A DNA stretch of 64,000 bases from Candidatus Altimarinota bacterium (GTDB lineage Bacteria > Patescibacteriota > Gracilibacteria > BD1-5 > UBA6164), in assembly GCA_028689115.1 (NCBI GenBank), contig JAQTWV010000002.1, positions 62,001-126,000 of the forward strand. The letters are read 5' to 3'. The notes under the pieces are model-generated. The model was not told the origin of the DNA and did no database searches. It saw only the letters and a list, made by a program, of their open reading frames with translations. Below are positions 51,501 to 60,926 of this stretch, piece by piece. Position 1 is the stretch's first letter; each line of letters starts with the position of its first letter. Made by a program: the position numbers and the translations under genes.

Positions 51501-53556
51501 AAAAGCTAAAAAACCTTGATTAGTAGTGTTTACAAATCAAGAAATTGATGAAAATGATACAATTACTTTAAAAGATAAAATAGACAATATTTATTTCTAT
51601 CTTTGAGCTAGTTCTTGAAGCATTTCTAATTATGTAGCAGATTTTGATATAGCAAATGATTCTGATTTAAATTGATGAAATGATGATGATGAAGATAATA
51701 AATATCAAGATAGTTATATTTCAAAAAGTGCAATTTTAGTTGATATAAATGATTCAAAAGAACAAGTTGTTAGATTATATACAAAAGATTCATCTTGAAA
51801 ATTATTAGATTCAAAAGATATAAAAATAGTTAAAGAATATATAGAAGAATCTGTTGATGTAAATACTATAGTTTTTGAATGAGTTAGTGAAAGTGTAAAA
51901 CTTAAACTAGAAAAAATTAAATTATGAGTTTCAAATTTTCCAAAAGAATATAAATTAAAATGATTAATGTATGTTCAAAAATTGAAAGATGAATGGAATG
52001 ATAATAGAGAAAAAACAAACGTAATTATAGAATTTGAAGGATTTATAGAAGAATCAAATATAACTAATTGAAAAGATATAATTGATTTACTTGAATCATT
52101 ATTAATAGAATGACAAACTGATACATCTGAAAAAGCTATTTCATTAAATGCATTGAAAAACTTAATTCCAAAAGATATAAAATGTAATGATCAAACTGCT
52201 TTAGAAATTACAGATGAAAAATTAACTTGTTATGATGTACTTATTGCAAAATTAGAAGTAATTTGAGAAAATTCAAATATAGATGAAAACAAAGAATTAT
52301 GAAAAGTTATTCTTGAAAATATAGCAAGTGATGAAATAATGACAGTAAAAGAAAAAACTGATTTTAAAGCTATATTAAATACATTTATATATGGTTCTGT
52401 TTGAAATATTCCTGAAGAAGTAAAAGATCCAATAATTGATAATCCTAATAATGATTCTGGATGAATAATTGATATATTACTTGGAGTATTTAAAATAATT
52501 TTTTATATCATACTTTGAGTTTCATGAATTATATGATTATTTTATATTTATTATAAGATAGTAAATGAAGATAAAGATATAAGTTTTATTCAATTTGTTT
52601 GAGATAAGACATCTTGAAAAAAAGAAAAAAATAAGAAAGAAGAAAGTATTGAAGATATATTGTGAAGTGAAGCAAAAGATATCTTTAGTGATGAAAACGA
52701 GTTTGATTTTAATAATGATTTTTCTACAAAAAATGATTTACAAAAAGTCTCAACTAAAGAAGAAAAATCTATTATAACTCCTGAATTAACTGAAACAAAA
52801 TCTGAAATTCCAGATTGGTTAAAATGAAGTTTTAGTGAAGATCCTATGTGAGATTTAGAAAAATCAGAAACTAAGGTTTTAGAAAAAACAACAAAAATAC
52901 CAGAAGAAAAAGTTGCTGAAGCAAAAATAGAACAAGAACCAAATGTAGTAGTTGAACCAGATATTTCATTTAGTGAAGAAAAAACTATTGAAGTTCCTGA
53001 ATTAACTGAAACAAAATCTGAAATTCCAGATTGGTTAAAATGAAGTTTTAGTGATGATTCAGAAACTGAAAATGAAGAAGTAGAAAAATCAATTATTGAA
53101 GAAGTTAAAACAGAAGAAAAAATTGAAGAACCTAAATTGGAAACTAAAGAAGATTTAGATAATTTTACTAAATTAGAAGTTGAAGAAGATGTTCCAAAAT
53201 TTGACGATTCTAATCTTCCAGATTGGTTAAAATGAAGTTTTAGTGAGGAAAAAGCTGTTGAAAAAGAAGTTCCAAAACTAGATAAAAAAACAGAAAAAAA
53301 ACAAACTAAAAAAGATGATTTCTTAGATGTATTAATTCAAAATAATAACAATGAAGAAGTAGAAAAAAATTTTGATACTGATTCAAAAAAAGTAATTAAG
53401 AAACCAAATACTAAAGAAACTTCTAAAAAAGTTTCAACTAAGGAAGCAACTTCTAAAAATGAAGAAGTAATTGATAATAAAAAATCTTCTGATTCTGAGC
53501 TTTGGGATGATTGAATGAAAATTCCAGATTGGCTAAAAACAGATGATGATAAATAA
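48544..53556 (+). CDS. Giant PKD-repeat surface protein with cytoplasmic PDWLK tail
   Basis: A 1670-residue protein. The signal peptide (KKIIVALFIFSALAVNSNLAYSA) is followed by a helical N-terminal region. Then come several PKD/Ig-like domains with the typical WDFGDG-type motifs (YEWDFGDGEKEG, FSWDFDGDGFYDKE, YLWDMGDGN, LTYSWKIID with HTFTEKGKYNV). A region of mixed helices follows, then one membrane helix near residues 1311-1340 (IIFYIILGVSGIIGLFYIYY). The remaining 330 residues are a charged, disordered cytoplasmic tail holding four copies of (I/L)PDWLK, three as PDWLKGSFS(E/D). Outside, it should act as an adhesin or stalk; inside, the motifs should bind a repeated partner. It is followed by lepB. 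Confidence 0.85.
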
Positions 53557-53586
53557 TAAAAAGTACCAAAAGGTACTTTTTATTGA
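53554..53586 (+). terminator. Terminator of the PKD-protein gene
   Basis: Stem AATAAAAAGTACC-AAA-GGTACTTTTTATT overlapping the stop codon. Confidence 0.85.
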
Positions 53587-53638
53587 TTTTATAAAAAAAA
53601 TCATATAATATCATCAATATTAAATAATACAAAAATAA

Positions 53639-54352
53639 ATGTTTTTTAAATTTAAGAAAAAAGAGACAGGTGAAATTATTGAAAAAATAGAAGAAAATGT
53701 TAAAAAACATTCTGAAATTTTAGATTTTTTCAAAGATTTAGCTATTATTATAGTTGTGGTTGTTGTTATAAGAACATTTATAGCTATGCCATTTCAAATA
53801 AGTGGTCAATCAATGTATTCATCATATTTTGATAGAGAATTTATAATTGTAGATAGAATCTCATATTTGCTATGAAATCCTACTAGATGAGATGTAATTG
53901 TATTTAAACCTTATGTTAATGATGCTAAAAAATATTTCTTAAAAAGAATTATTTGAGTACCATGAGATACTATAAAAATAGAGGATTGAAAAGTTTTTAT
54001 TAAAAATAAAGATACTCCAGATTTTGTACAATTGGATGAAAAATATTTAAATGAAGAAAATAATTGAAATACTTTTGTTTGAGTAAGTAAGTCATCACAA
54101 CAATATCTTTTAGATAAAGACCAATATTTTGTAATGTGAGATAATAGAAATCATTCTACTGATTCTAGAGAATGTTTTTCAAATTGTATTTGAAGAACTG
54201 AGTTTATTTCTAAAAATGATATGATTTGAAAAATATTTTTAGATCTATGATATTTTAATTTTAAAAAATTTGATTTTATTCAACCAGAGCTTTGAATAGA
54301 TACAACTCCTAGATTTTTTTCTTCACCTTCTCATTTTGATTACAATTTTTAG
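53639..54352 (+). CDS. lepB: Signal peptidase I
   Basis: A 237-residue membrane protease that removes signal peptides outside the membrane. One N-terminal helix (residues 34-48) is followed by the catalytic SGQSMYSSYF (Ser58), YFLKRIIGVPGD with the general-base Lys, and GDNRNHSTDSRECF in box E. An N-terminal charged coiled coil precedes the helix. It stops 3 bases before truB, so the two form an operon. Confidence 0.95.
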
Positions 54353-54355
54353 TTT

Positions 54356-55219
54356 ATGTTTTATTTAATAGATAAACCTTTAGATTTCACAAGTTTTGAT
54401 TCTATTGCTGTACTTAGAAAAAAACTGCACACTAAAAGAATAGGTCATACTTGAACACTAGACCCTCTGGCAACAGGCGGTCTTTTAATTGCTGCTTGAA
54501 ACTACACAAAACTTATTCCATATTTTGAAAAAGATACAAAAGAGTATGAATTTAGTATAAATTTTGACTGACAAAGTGATTCTTATGATTTATGAACACA
54601 AGTTGATTATATATCAGAAGAAGCTCAAGAAAAAGCTAAAAAAGATATAACAAAAGAAAAAATACAAGAATTATTAAAAACTAAATTTACTTGAGAAATA
54701 CTTCAAATCCCACCAAAATATAGCGCATTAAAGATTTGATGAAGAAAGGCAATTGATATGATAGTTGCAGGTGATACTGATTTCAAGATGAATGAGAGAA
54801 AAGCCTTTGTAAACAATATAGAATTACTAGATTTTTCTTATCCAACTGCTAGTTTTAGAGCAGAAGTAAGCGCTGGAACTTATATCAGGAGTATAGCGTA
54901 TGATATGTGAATTATTTTTAAAACTGGTTGATATATAACAAAACTTAGAAGAACAAAGGTTTGAAGTTTAGATTTATCTATGGCTCAAACAATAGAAAAT
55001 TTTGATAAAAATAAGTTTTTTGATTTAAAGATTTTATTTAAAAATAAAACATTTATAGAATTATCTAAGGAAGTGCTAGATGAAATAAATTTATGAAAAA
55101 AAATTAAGTGAAAATTTGATTTCAAAATAGGGGAAGAAATGTTTGTTTTTGACTGAAATAATGTGACAAATATAGTCATTTATGACTGAGAATTACTGAT
55201 TCCTAGAAAAAAAATATAG
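54356..55219 (+). CDS. truB: tRNA pseudouridine-55 synthase TruB
   Basis: A 287-residue enzyme making pseudouridine 55 in the T loop. [46 protein letters not shown] contains the catalytic Asp36 in GTLDP. PPKYSALKIGGRKA, SAGTYIRSIAYDMG and the small C-terminal PUA-like extension complete the family pattern. The tRNA-Lys encoded next downstream keeps the TTCGAGC T-loop this enzyme acts on. Confidence 0.95.
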
Positions 55220-55246
55220 TATCTCTAAAAAAAGTTTAAAAAAAAT

Positions 55247-55274
55247 TTGCATTAATGAAATTTTTTTATACAAT
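55247..55274 (+). promoter_or_regulatory. Promoter of tRNA-Lys
   Basis: TTGCAT (55247-55252), 16 bases, TACAAT (55269-55274), 22 bases before the tRNA. Confidence 0.6.
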
Positions 55275-55295
55275 ACACAAGCTTTAGGGATAAAT

Positions 55296-55371
55296 GGGAT
55301 ATTAGCTCAGTAGGTAGAGCAGCGCCCTTTTAAGGCGAAGGTCTTGGGTTCGAGCCCCGAATGTCCCACCA
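55296..55371 (+). tRNA. tRNA-Lys (anticodon TTT)
   Basis: Folds as a full cloverleaf: acceptor GGGATAT/ATGTCCC, D stem GCTC/GAGC, anticodon stem GCGCC/GGCGA with loop CTTTTAA (anticodon TTT at positions 34-36), T loop TTCGAGC, CCA encoded in the DNA. Confidence 0.97.
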
Positions 55372-55430
55372 TTTAAATTAAAGCAAAAGCTTGGTTGAGA
55401 TTGCACTCTTAACCAAGCTTTTTTTGTGTG
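55371..55430 (+). repeat. tRNA-Lys 3' flank repeat, copy 1 (with terminator)
   Basis: It begins at the tRNA end and contains AAAGCAAAAGCTTGG, a terminator stem AAGCTTGGTT / AACCAAGCTT (55387-55420), then TTTTTTTGTGTG. A degenerate copy lies at 57983-58043, 2.6 kb downstream. Confidence 0.75.
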
Positions 55431-55431
55431 A

Positions 55432-55466
55432 AAAATTTAATAAGGATTTAATGTCTAGACATTTTT
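55432..55466 (+). repeat. Direct repeat AATTTAATAAGGATTTAATG, copy 1
   Basis: About 22 identical bases followed by TCTAGACATTTTT. The second copy is at 56113-56147, and each lies 45-70 bases before a small gene. Confidence 0.7.
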
Positions 55467-55533
55467 GTATAAAAGGCTAATATAAGTTAAATGCAATTTA
55501 AACTTATTTTATGATATTAATAATTTTACTAAG

Positions 55534-56070
55534 ATGACTGAATTAAAAACTATTAAAGATATAAATATTTGAGAAGAAGAATTTGTTTATAATTTTCAAA
55601 ATGAGTTAACTAAAAAATTGGATAATACTAATTGAGATTTTTCTCAAGAAATAATAAATGAAATTGTTTTATGGAAAGTAAATAGATATGCTATTTTAGA
55701 TAATGAAACATTAAGTTTAATAAATAGCATAGATGTGAAATCTAATATACTAGATATTAATTTAACATCAAAATTATTAGAAAGATTATTAAATACAAAG
55801 TGAATAAAATTAGCAATGGCATCAACTATATTAAGATTTAAAAATCCAAATATTTATCAAATAATTGACCAAAGAGTTTTCAGGTTTATTTATTGAGAAG
55901 ATATGTCTTTAAAATGATTAAAAATTGAAGGAATTATAAAATTATATATTGATTATCTATTAAAATTAAAAGAAATTTGTTCAATAAATTGAATTGATTA
56001 TTCTGAATCAGATAGAGTATTATATGCTTTGGATAAAAAATTAAATAAAGATTTTAAAATTAAGTATTAA
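55534..56070 (+). CDS. Helix-hairpin-helix-like DNA glycosylase-type protein
   Basis: A 178-residue soluble helical protein. The run LLERLLNTKGIKLAMASTILRFKNPNIYQIIDQRVFRFIYG resembles the helix-hairpin-helix and catalytic Asp segment (xxIxDxR) of an uncharacterised glycosylase-like group. It is followed by a Y...Y..L..IC helix and SESDRVLYALDKKLN. A Lys in the TKG turn and the Asp in IIDQR would be the expected active residues. No Fe-S cysteines. It lies alone downstream of tRNA-Lys, in a patch that looks acquired. The call is by pattern and tentative. Confidence 0.5.
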
Positions 56071-56102
56071 TAAAAAACTAAGCAATTGCTTAGTTTTTTT
56101 GT
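56071..56102 (+). terminator. Terminator of the glycosylase-like gene
   Basis: Stem AAAAACTAAGCAA / TTGCTTAGTTTTT followed by T. Confidence 0.85.
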
Positions 56103-56112
56103 TTTAATTTTT

Positions 56113-56147
56113 CAAAATTTAATAAGGATTTAATGTTCTGGACTTTT
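56113..56147 (+). repeat. Direct repeat AATTTAATAAGGATTTAATG, copy 2
   Basis: Near-identical to 55432-55466, here followed by TTCTGGACTTTTT. It lies ahead of the two overlapping membrane-protein genes. Confidence 0.7.
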
Positions 56148-56192
56148 TATAATAATCAGTATTATAATTTGAATTACTTTTAATTATTTTTT

Positions 56193-56558
56193 ATGGATGA
56201 ATTTTTATTTTTAATTATTCCGAATGTTATTTTATTTTTAGTATATTGATTAACTTTTTCAAAAAATAATTGTTTAAATAAAAATTATTATTTGATTGTT
56301 GTATCTTGGCTAATAGTTTTTATATATTTTTTACTTGATTGATATTTTTCTCGGGAAAAATGACAAGAAGTAAGTCATTTTTGAAACGTAGTTATAGCTA
56401 CATCTTGAATTATATTTTCACTTCCTGTATTATTATATTTAAGATATAAAAATATAGAACCATTATGGATTATTTGGATACTAATGATTTTGCCAGCCAT
56501 TTCTTTTTTTATAATTTTTTTATTTTTAGCACTAACAAATAATATATGGTGAATGTAA
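56193..56558 (+). CDS. Four-helix membrane protein, unknown
   Basis: A 121-residue protein with four hydrophobic segments (residues about 3-17, 27-42, 58-75 and 85-112) and a short polar loop (SREKGQEVSHFGN). Its last 13 bases overlap the start of the next gene, suggesting translational coupling of the two. Not recognised. Confidence 0.6.
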
Positions 56559-57259
56559 TATTAGTAATAGTTACTTTTATAGTATTTTTATTAAAATTTG
56601 AATGAATAATAATATATGATTATTATTATAATGCATTATTTATAGTTTTTTTAACATTTATTTGAGCTATATTTTATTTTAAATCATTTTCTAAATATTT
56701 AAATGCTTTAATATGAATTTTTGTTATTTCATTTTTCTCAATGAGTATAAATTTATTTTTACAATCAAATATAGATAATATAATACCATTTTATACATTA
56801 ATTTTATGACTTTTAATAACAATACCAATTACAATATTATTGTTAGAATGAAATATTTTTAAAGATTATAAAAAAATTATAAATATATTTTTTTGATATA
56901 TTCTTACAATGATTTTTATCTGACATTTATTTTTATATTTTTGATTTAACTGATGAATTTATCCTAAAGATGAAGAATTATTAAAAACTATTTGCGATAA
57001 AGAAATATGTATAGATATTTATCAAGGTACTTTTAAATATAAATATTTAAATTTATATTATTATAATAGTAATAATAAAATCATTAAATATATCTGAAAA
57101 AAACCAAATATATGAGTTTGGAATTACTATGATAATGAAAAAGTAAATGAAATAAAAAACTTATTAAATAGTTTTAATTTTTATAATAATGATGGAATTT
57201 ATATTTTAGATTATAAAAATTTAAAGTGAGAAACAAATAAATTAATAATTAATAATTAA
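56546..57259 (+). CDS. Membrane protein with soluble C-terminal domain, unknown
   Basis: A 237-residue protein. Five hydrophobic segments in the first 140 residues are followed by a soluble part with a Cys pair (KTICDKEICIDIYQG), many Tyr and Asn, and an ending that reads IYILDYKNLKGETN. Its ATG overlaps the previous gene by 13 bases. Codon use and the extreme Ile/Asn/Tyr content fit the rest of this accessory patch. Not recognised. Confidence 0.6.
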
Positions 57260-57501
57260 TAATTACAATCAAAAAATAGATATTTTAGATTATATTGATA
57301 TAAAAATAAAAAATCTATATTATTATTATTTATTTTTAAAAATATTATTATATCACATTTTTATACCAAATAATTTTATCTTTTAGAAAATTTACAAGAA
57401 AAATATAATTAAACTATTAATGTGTTCAATTTTTCACTAATATACTCCACCATTTTTATTTACAAGTTAAAGTTTTAGAAAAAGTTTAACTTAGTTTAGT
57501 A
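57260..57501. other. Gene-free AT-rich stretch
   Basis: 242 bases between convergent orphan genes. There is no open frame of note, only short A/T runs and a weak inverted repeat near its end (AAGTTAAAGTTTTAG.. / ..AAGTTTAACTT). Confidence 0.5.
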
Positions 57502-57783
57502 CTATGATTCATTGTTTTTAATTTTATTAATTATATATATTATAGAATAAGCTATTAATTTTATAAAAAGTATAAAAAATGAAATAAAATTAATCCAAAT
57601 AAGTATTCCAAAAGGTGTTGCTTCAAAACTCATATTTACACATTTTTTCATTGTAATTTCCTCAATAAAATATTTACAATGATTTATAAATGTAATATCA
57701 AGTATTTTATATATTAATAATGTTAAAAATAAAAAAATAATAGATATAATAAAATTTTTTTTGATATTCTTTACTTGTTTCAT
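57502..57783 (-). CDS. Small membrane protein, unknown
   Basis: A 93-residue protein with a basic start (MKQVKNIKKN), a first helix (about 11-28), a Cys-containing loop (HCKYF...MKKCVN) and a second longer helix (about 58-85). Both glycine codons are GGN and no TGA occurs, so under either code it is intact. It faces the neighbouring membrane-protein gene. Not recognised. Confidence 0.55.
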   Translation of the reverse strand: MKQVKNIKKNFIISIIFLFLTLLIYKILDITFINHCKYFIEEITMKKCVNMSFEATPFGILIWINFISFFILFIKLIAYSIIYIINKIKNNES

Positions 57784-58135
57784 AAATTTTAAATTAAAAT
57801 ATAATTTATTTTCATTATATTAAGATTATTTTAAATTTAAAAAGTTTTAGTAATATAAAAATATTCTTGCAAAATTGAATGAATGCTAACAAGTTTAAAA
57901 GTTGCTAGATAAATTATATGAAAATTAAGAAAAACAATTATAAAAAATGAGAAAATATTTAAGTTTTAATTTATGATTCTATCATTTGAAATAAAGCAAA
58001 AGCTTGTTTAAAACACAACTCTTAACCAAGCTTTTTTTGTGTGAGAAAATGAATTAAAAATAATATGTCACTTTTTAAAATATATGACGTTATAAATATT
58101 ACAACAAGTAATTTATAATTTAATTAAAACATATT
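57784..58135. other. Gene-free region holding the second tRNA-flank copy
   Basis: 352 bases without a coding frame. The only structure is the degenerate copy of the tRNA-Lys 3' flank at 57983-58043. The last 80 bases before 58136 must contain the promoter of the next gene. Confidence 0.5.
57983..58043 (+). repeat. tRNA-Lys 3' flank repeat, copy 2 (degenerate)
   Basis: ATTTGAAATAAAGCAAAAGCTTG... through ...CTCTTAACCAAGC, then TTTTTTTGTGTG, matches 55371-55430. The middle of the stem is altered, so the hairpin pairs poorly here. Confidence 0.7.
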
Positions 58136-58951
58136 ATGAAAATAAAAAATATATTTATAACAACTGCAGTATTAGCTTTTTCTCTATCTTCAGTAAGTGC
58201 TGAATATGTAGTTTATGACAATGTTTCTGATTTTGAAGTTGCAAAATGATCTGTTTGTGAAGCTGCAACGGATGGTTGTAATAGTTATTTTATGACAGAT
58301 TGAAAAGTTATGTGATGAACTAAAATGTATTGTGCAGATACCAAAGTAGAATGGACTTGTACAAAATACAAGGATGATATTATGACTACAACTGCAGTTA
58401 CAACTGCTAGTGTTGATGCAAATACAGAATCAACTATTTATTGAAAAATAACAAAAATAGAAGATGGTAAAGATTGAAAACAAGTTTATATAACTACAAG
58501 TTCTTGAATAGAATATTCTACAGCAGTATCATTAAATGATGAAATAGTAAATAAAGAACTAGGCATTAAGTTATGAAATAGTGTAATAGTTTATTATTCA
58601 GAAAAATTAGATTGAATGAATTTGTTAATAGGTGATAAAATTAAAATAGTTTGAGTTTGATTATCAGACAATGATGAATCATTTTATAATTCAATAAAGA
58701 GTAAATTGGATAGTAAATACCAAAATAAAGTTAATGATTTAGTAATTAAGTATGATAAAATAATTTCAAAACTTAGTTTTAAAAATAAAGTAAAAATTAA
58801 TAATTTATTTATTGATAAGTTAGAAACAAAAATTTCAGAGTTTTTAAGTAAATTTCCTCAAGATAAATGATTATCAGAATCAGATAATAATGTTTATCTT
58901 ACTCTTTCATTATTAAAATTAGAATTAATGAAACTAAATTTTTTAAAATAA
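58136..58951 (+). CDS. Secreted Cys-containing protein, unknown
   Basis: A 271-residue protein with a signal peptide (KNIFITTAVLAFSLSSVSA) and an N-terminal small domain with four cysteines (VCEAATDGCNSYF..., MYCADTKVEWTCTKY) that should form two disulfides. A Thr-rich linker, a beta segment (GKITKIEDGKDGKQVYITTSSGIEYS) and a helical C-terminus follow. I have no family name for it. It is transcribed towards the GC-rich small unit at 59 kb. Confidence 0.7.
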
Positions 58952-58977
58952 ATATTTAACATAATTTTAATATAAAT

Positions 58978-59005
58978 TTGCAAAATCTTTATTTTCTACT
59001 AATAT
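58978..59005 (+). promoter_or_regulatory. Promoter of the GC-rich small transcription unit
   Basis: TTGCAA (58978-58983), 16 bases, TAATAT (59000-59005). A near-palindrome GTACAATTGTGTAC (59013-59026) lies at the start site and could be an operator or a 5' hairpin. Confidence 0.65.
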
Positions 59006-59011
59006 TTTGTT

Positions 59012-59222
59012 CGTACAATTGTGTACAAACAAAAGGGGATATGATTATGAAAAAGCAAAAGTCTGAGAAAAGACGTACTTTGACATGTGGTTCAACTGGA
59101 ATCAAGTTAGTTCGCCAATATGGCGGAGTTATCGAATGTCCAAATAGGGGAAAATGTGCACGTTGTGCCATAGTTCCACCGAAGTGAACAGAAAGAAAAG
59201 CACGCCGCAGGCGTGCTTTTTA
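59012..59222 (+). ncRNA. Compact GC-rich structured transcript (candidate)
   Basis: A promoter-to-terminator unit of about 210 bases whose base composition differs sharply from everything around it. Several local stems are visible: the 5' GTACA/TGTAC hairpin, GTCT/AGAC around a GAGAAA loop, CGCC/GGCG, GCAC/GTGC, GTTCCAC/GTGAAC with a CGAA tetraloop, and the terminator stem. It does not match tmRNA, SRP RNA or RNase P RNA as I know them. The alternative is the small Cys-rich protein at 59041-59187, which would need TGA to be a stop. I cannot decide between the two. Confidence 0.4.
59041..59187 (+). CDS. Possible small Cys4 basic protein ending in TGA
   Basis: A frame of 48 codons starting ATGATTATG, preceded by AAAGGGGATA, one of the two clear Shine-Dalgarno sequences of the window. 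The product is basic (KKQKSEKRRTLT) with four cysteines (TCGSTG, ECPNRGKCARC), a possible zinc ribbon. Its codons (CGT, CGC, ATC, GGC) are unlike all neighbours. It ends at a TGA ten bases before the terminator. If TGA is Gly here too, no stop codon exists before the end of the transcript. So it is either not a gene, a recent arrival, or a special case. Confidence 0.4.
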   Translation: MIMKKQKSEKRRTLTCGSTGIKLVRQYGGVIECPNRGKCARCAIVPPK

Positions 59223-59224
59223 CT
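59197..59224 (+). terminator. Terminator of the GC-rich unit
   Basis: GC-rich stem AAAGCACGCC-GCA-GGCGTGCTTT followed by T. It is the strongest hairpin of the window. Confidence 0.9.
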
Positions 59225-59241
59225 TTTCTATAACGTTTTTT

Positions 59242-60789
59242 TTAAATTTTATTATCAAATTTTTCAATCATATCTGCAAATATTTTAAGTAATCTTTTAT
59301 CATATCAATTATTTGTTGTTAACCGAGTTGATAGATTAAATGCAATTGTTGGTTTAGAATATTTTCTAAAATATGCGTTGAATATGCTTTCATAAGCTGT
59401 AGATATCTTTTTTGCATATTTTAAATTATTTAGCCTAGAATCTAGCTTAGCTAAACTTAGATCAAATTTTTCTTGATCAAAATCATCTCAAAATTTTTCA
59501 GCTCTTGTTGTTACCTCATCAGTTATATATGTTTTTATAGAATCAATCTTATAATAATTTTCAAATTCTCAATCCAAAACTATCCAATTATATTTTTTGA
59601 ACTCGTTTTCATAAATATGTCATACTTTGTATACACTTCTAATTGCTTTTATAATCATATCGTGATCTATATAGAAATTGTCATCTCTATCAATTAGTGC
59701 TATTACATTTTCTTTTCCAAATAATTCACAAGCAAAAATGTACCATTCATACAAAGCTCATTTTCATCATACATCAACTACACTTATGTTTTTATAATTC
59801 AGATTAAAGTAATTTTGTCTTTCTTCTTTGTCTAAATTTTTACTATCTATATTTGAATATTTTCCCCAAGAAACATTTTCATATATGTTTGGAATAGAGA
59901 TTTTTTCTGTTTCTCATTCTACTAGGATTACATAATCAGAGAAAAATATAGAGGCATTTTTAAAGATTAGGTTTATCATTATCTTGTTAAATCTACCATC
60001 TGAATTATCTATTGTTTTAGTTTTTGTGTCTCAATCTATACTTTTTACAAAGATGATATCTGAAATTTCATATTTTCATTTTCTGAAATTTGAAACTAGT
60101 TCTGTAGAATGAGTAGAGTAAAATATTTGTGTATTTTCTGTTTCTCAGATTTGTTGTAAAACACTATCAAGCATCTTTGTAGCATGTGGATGCAAGAAAT
60201 TTTCTGGTTGGTCTATTATAAAAATAGTGAAATTTTTATTGTTTTTTTCATTTATACTATACAAATATAGTTTCAAAAGTGTGATTAATAGTGTTGTTTT
60301 TTTTCTACCAGATTTAGAATTTAAATCTTCTATTTTTTCTTTTGTTTGTTTTATAAATTCTTTTTTGCTTTCTTTATTTTTTAGTATTAAATCTATTAGT
60401 TTTATATAACCATTTTCCTTATTTTCCTTGTTTATTTGCCTATCGCTAGGTATATATATAACATTTATTTGTTTAGTTAATTCTACTATTTCTTTTGTGT
60501 CATTTCTTTTTGTTATTACTTCTTTTCAATTGAAATTTGCTTCTAGACTAATACTTATTTCTTTTCAGTCATGTAAAACAATCGCTTCAATTAAAAGAGG
60601 TTTTTTTATGTTTTTGAAATCTTTTTCTTTTATGTTTTTTGAATTTAACAATTTTTCAATTGCTTTTAAAATATTTGTTTTTCAACTATCATTTTTACCA
60701 ACAAAAACAGTTTTATTTTCTCAAAAACTGATATTTTGGTTTCCTATACTTCTAAAATTTTGAATTAATATACTTTTGAAATGAAACAT
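59242..60789 (-). CDS. OLD-family ATP-dependent nuclease
   Basis: A 515-residue protein combining an ABC/SMC-like ATPase with a C-terminal TOPRIM domain. Walker A is VGKNDSGKTN (residues 30-39, Gly36 is TGA). Walker B region is FIIDQPENFLHPHATK, with IFYSTHSTELVSNF as the switch His. The TOPRIM signature is YVILVEGETEKISI (Glu) and NVIALIDRDDNF (DxD). OLD proteins are phage- or plasmid-linked nucleases, some acting with a UvrD-like GajB partner in anti-phage systems. No such partner is adjacent, so this is a solitary (class 1-like) OLD. Defence or repair role unproven. Confidence 0.85.
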
Positions 60790-60926
60790 TTTATAAAAGT
60801 TAATAATTATTAATTTAATTGTAACATTTATTAAGCTAAAAGTAAAAAATAAGGCTATATTTTAGTGGAAAAAATATTAAATAAAGTTATACTAATCTTA
60901 TAGTTTAATTTTAAATATTATTTTAG

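Noticed and set aside
59012-59222. tmRNA, SRP RNA or RNase P RNA at 59 kb
   Set aside because: No TTCGA-type tRNA-like end with CCA, no GGAAG/AGCAG SRP loop pair, and no GAGGAAAGTCC core. It is also too short for RNase P RNA.
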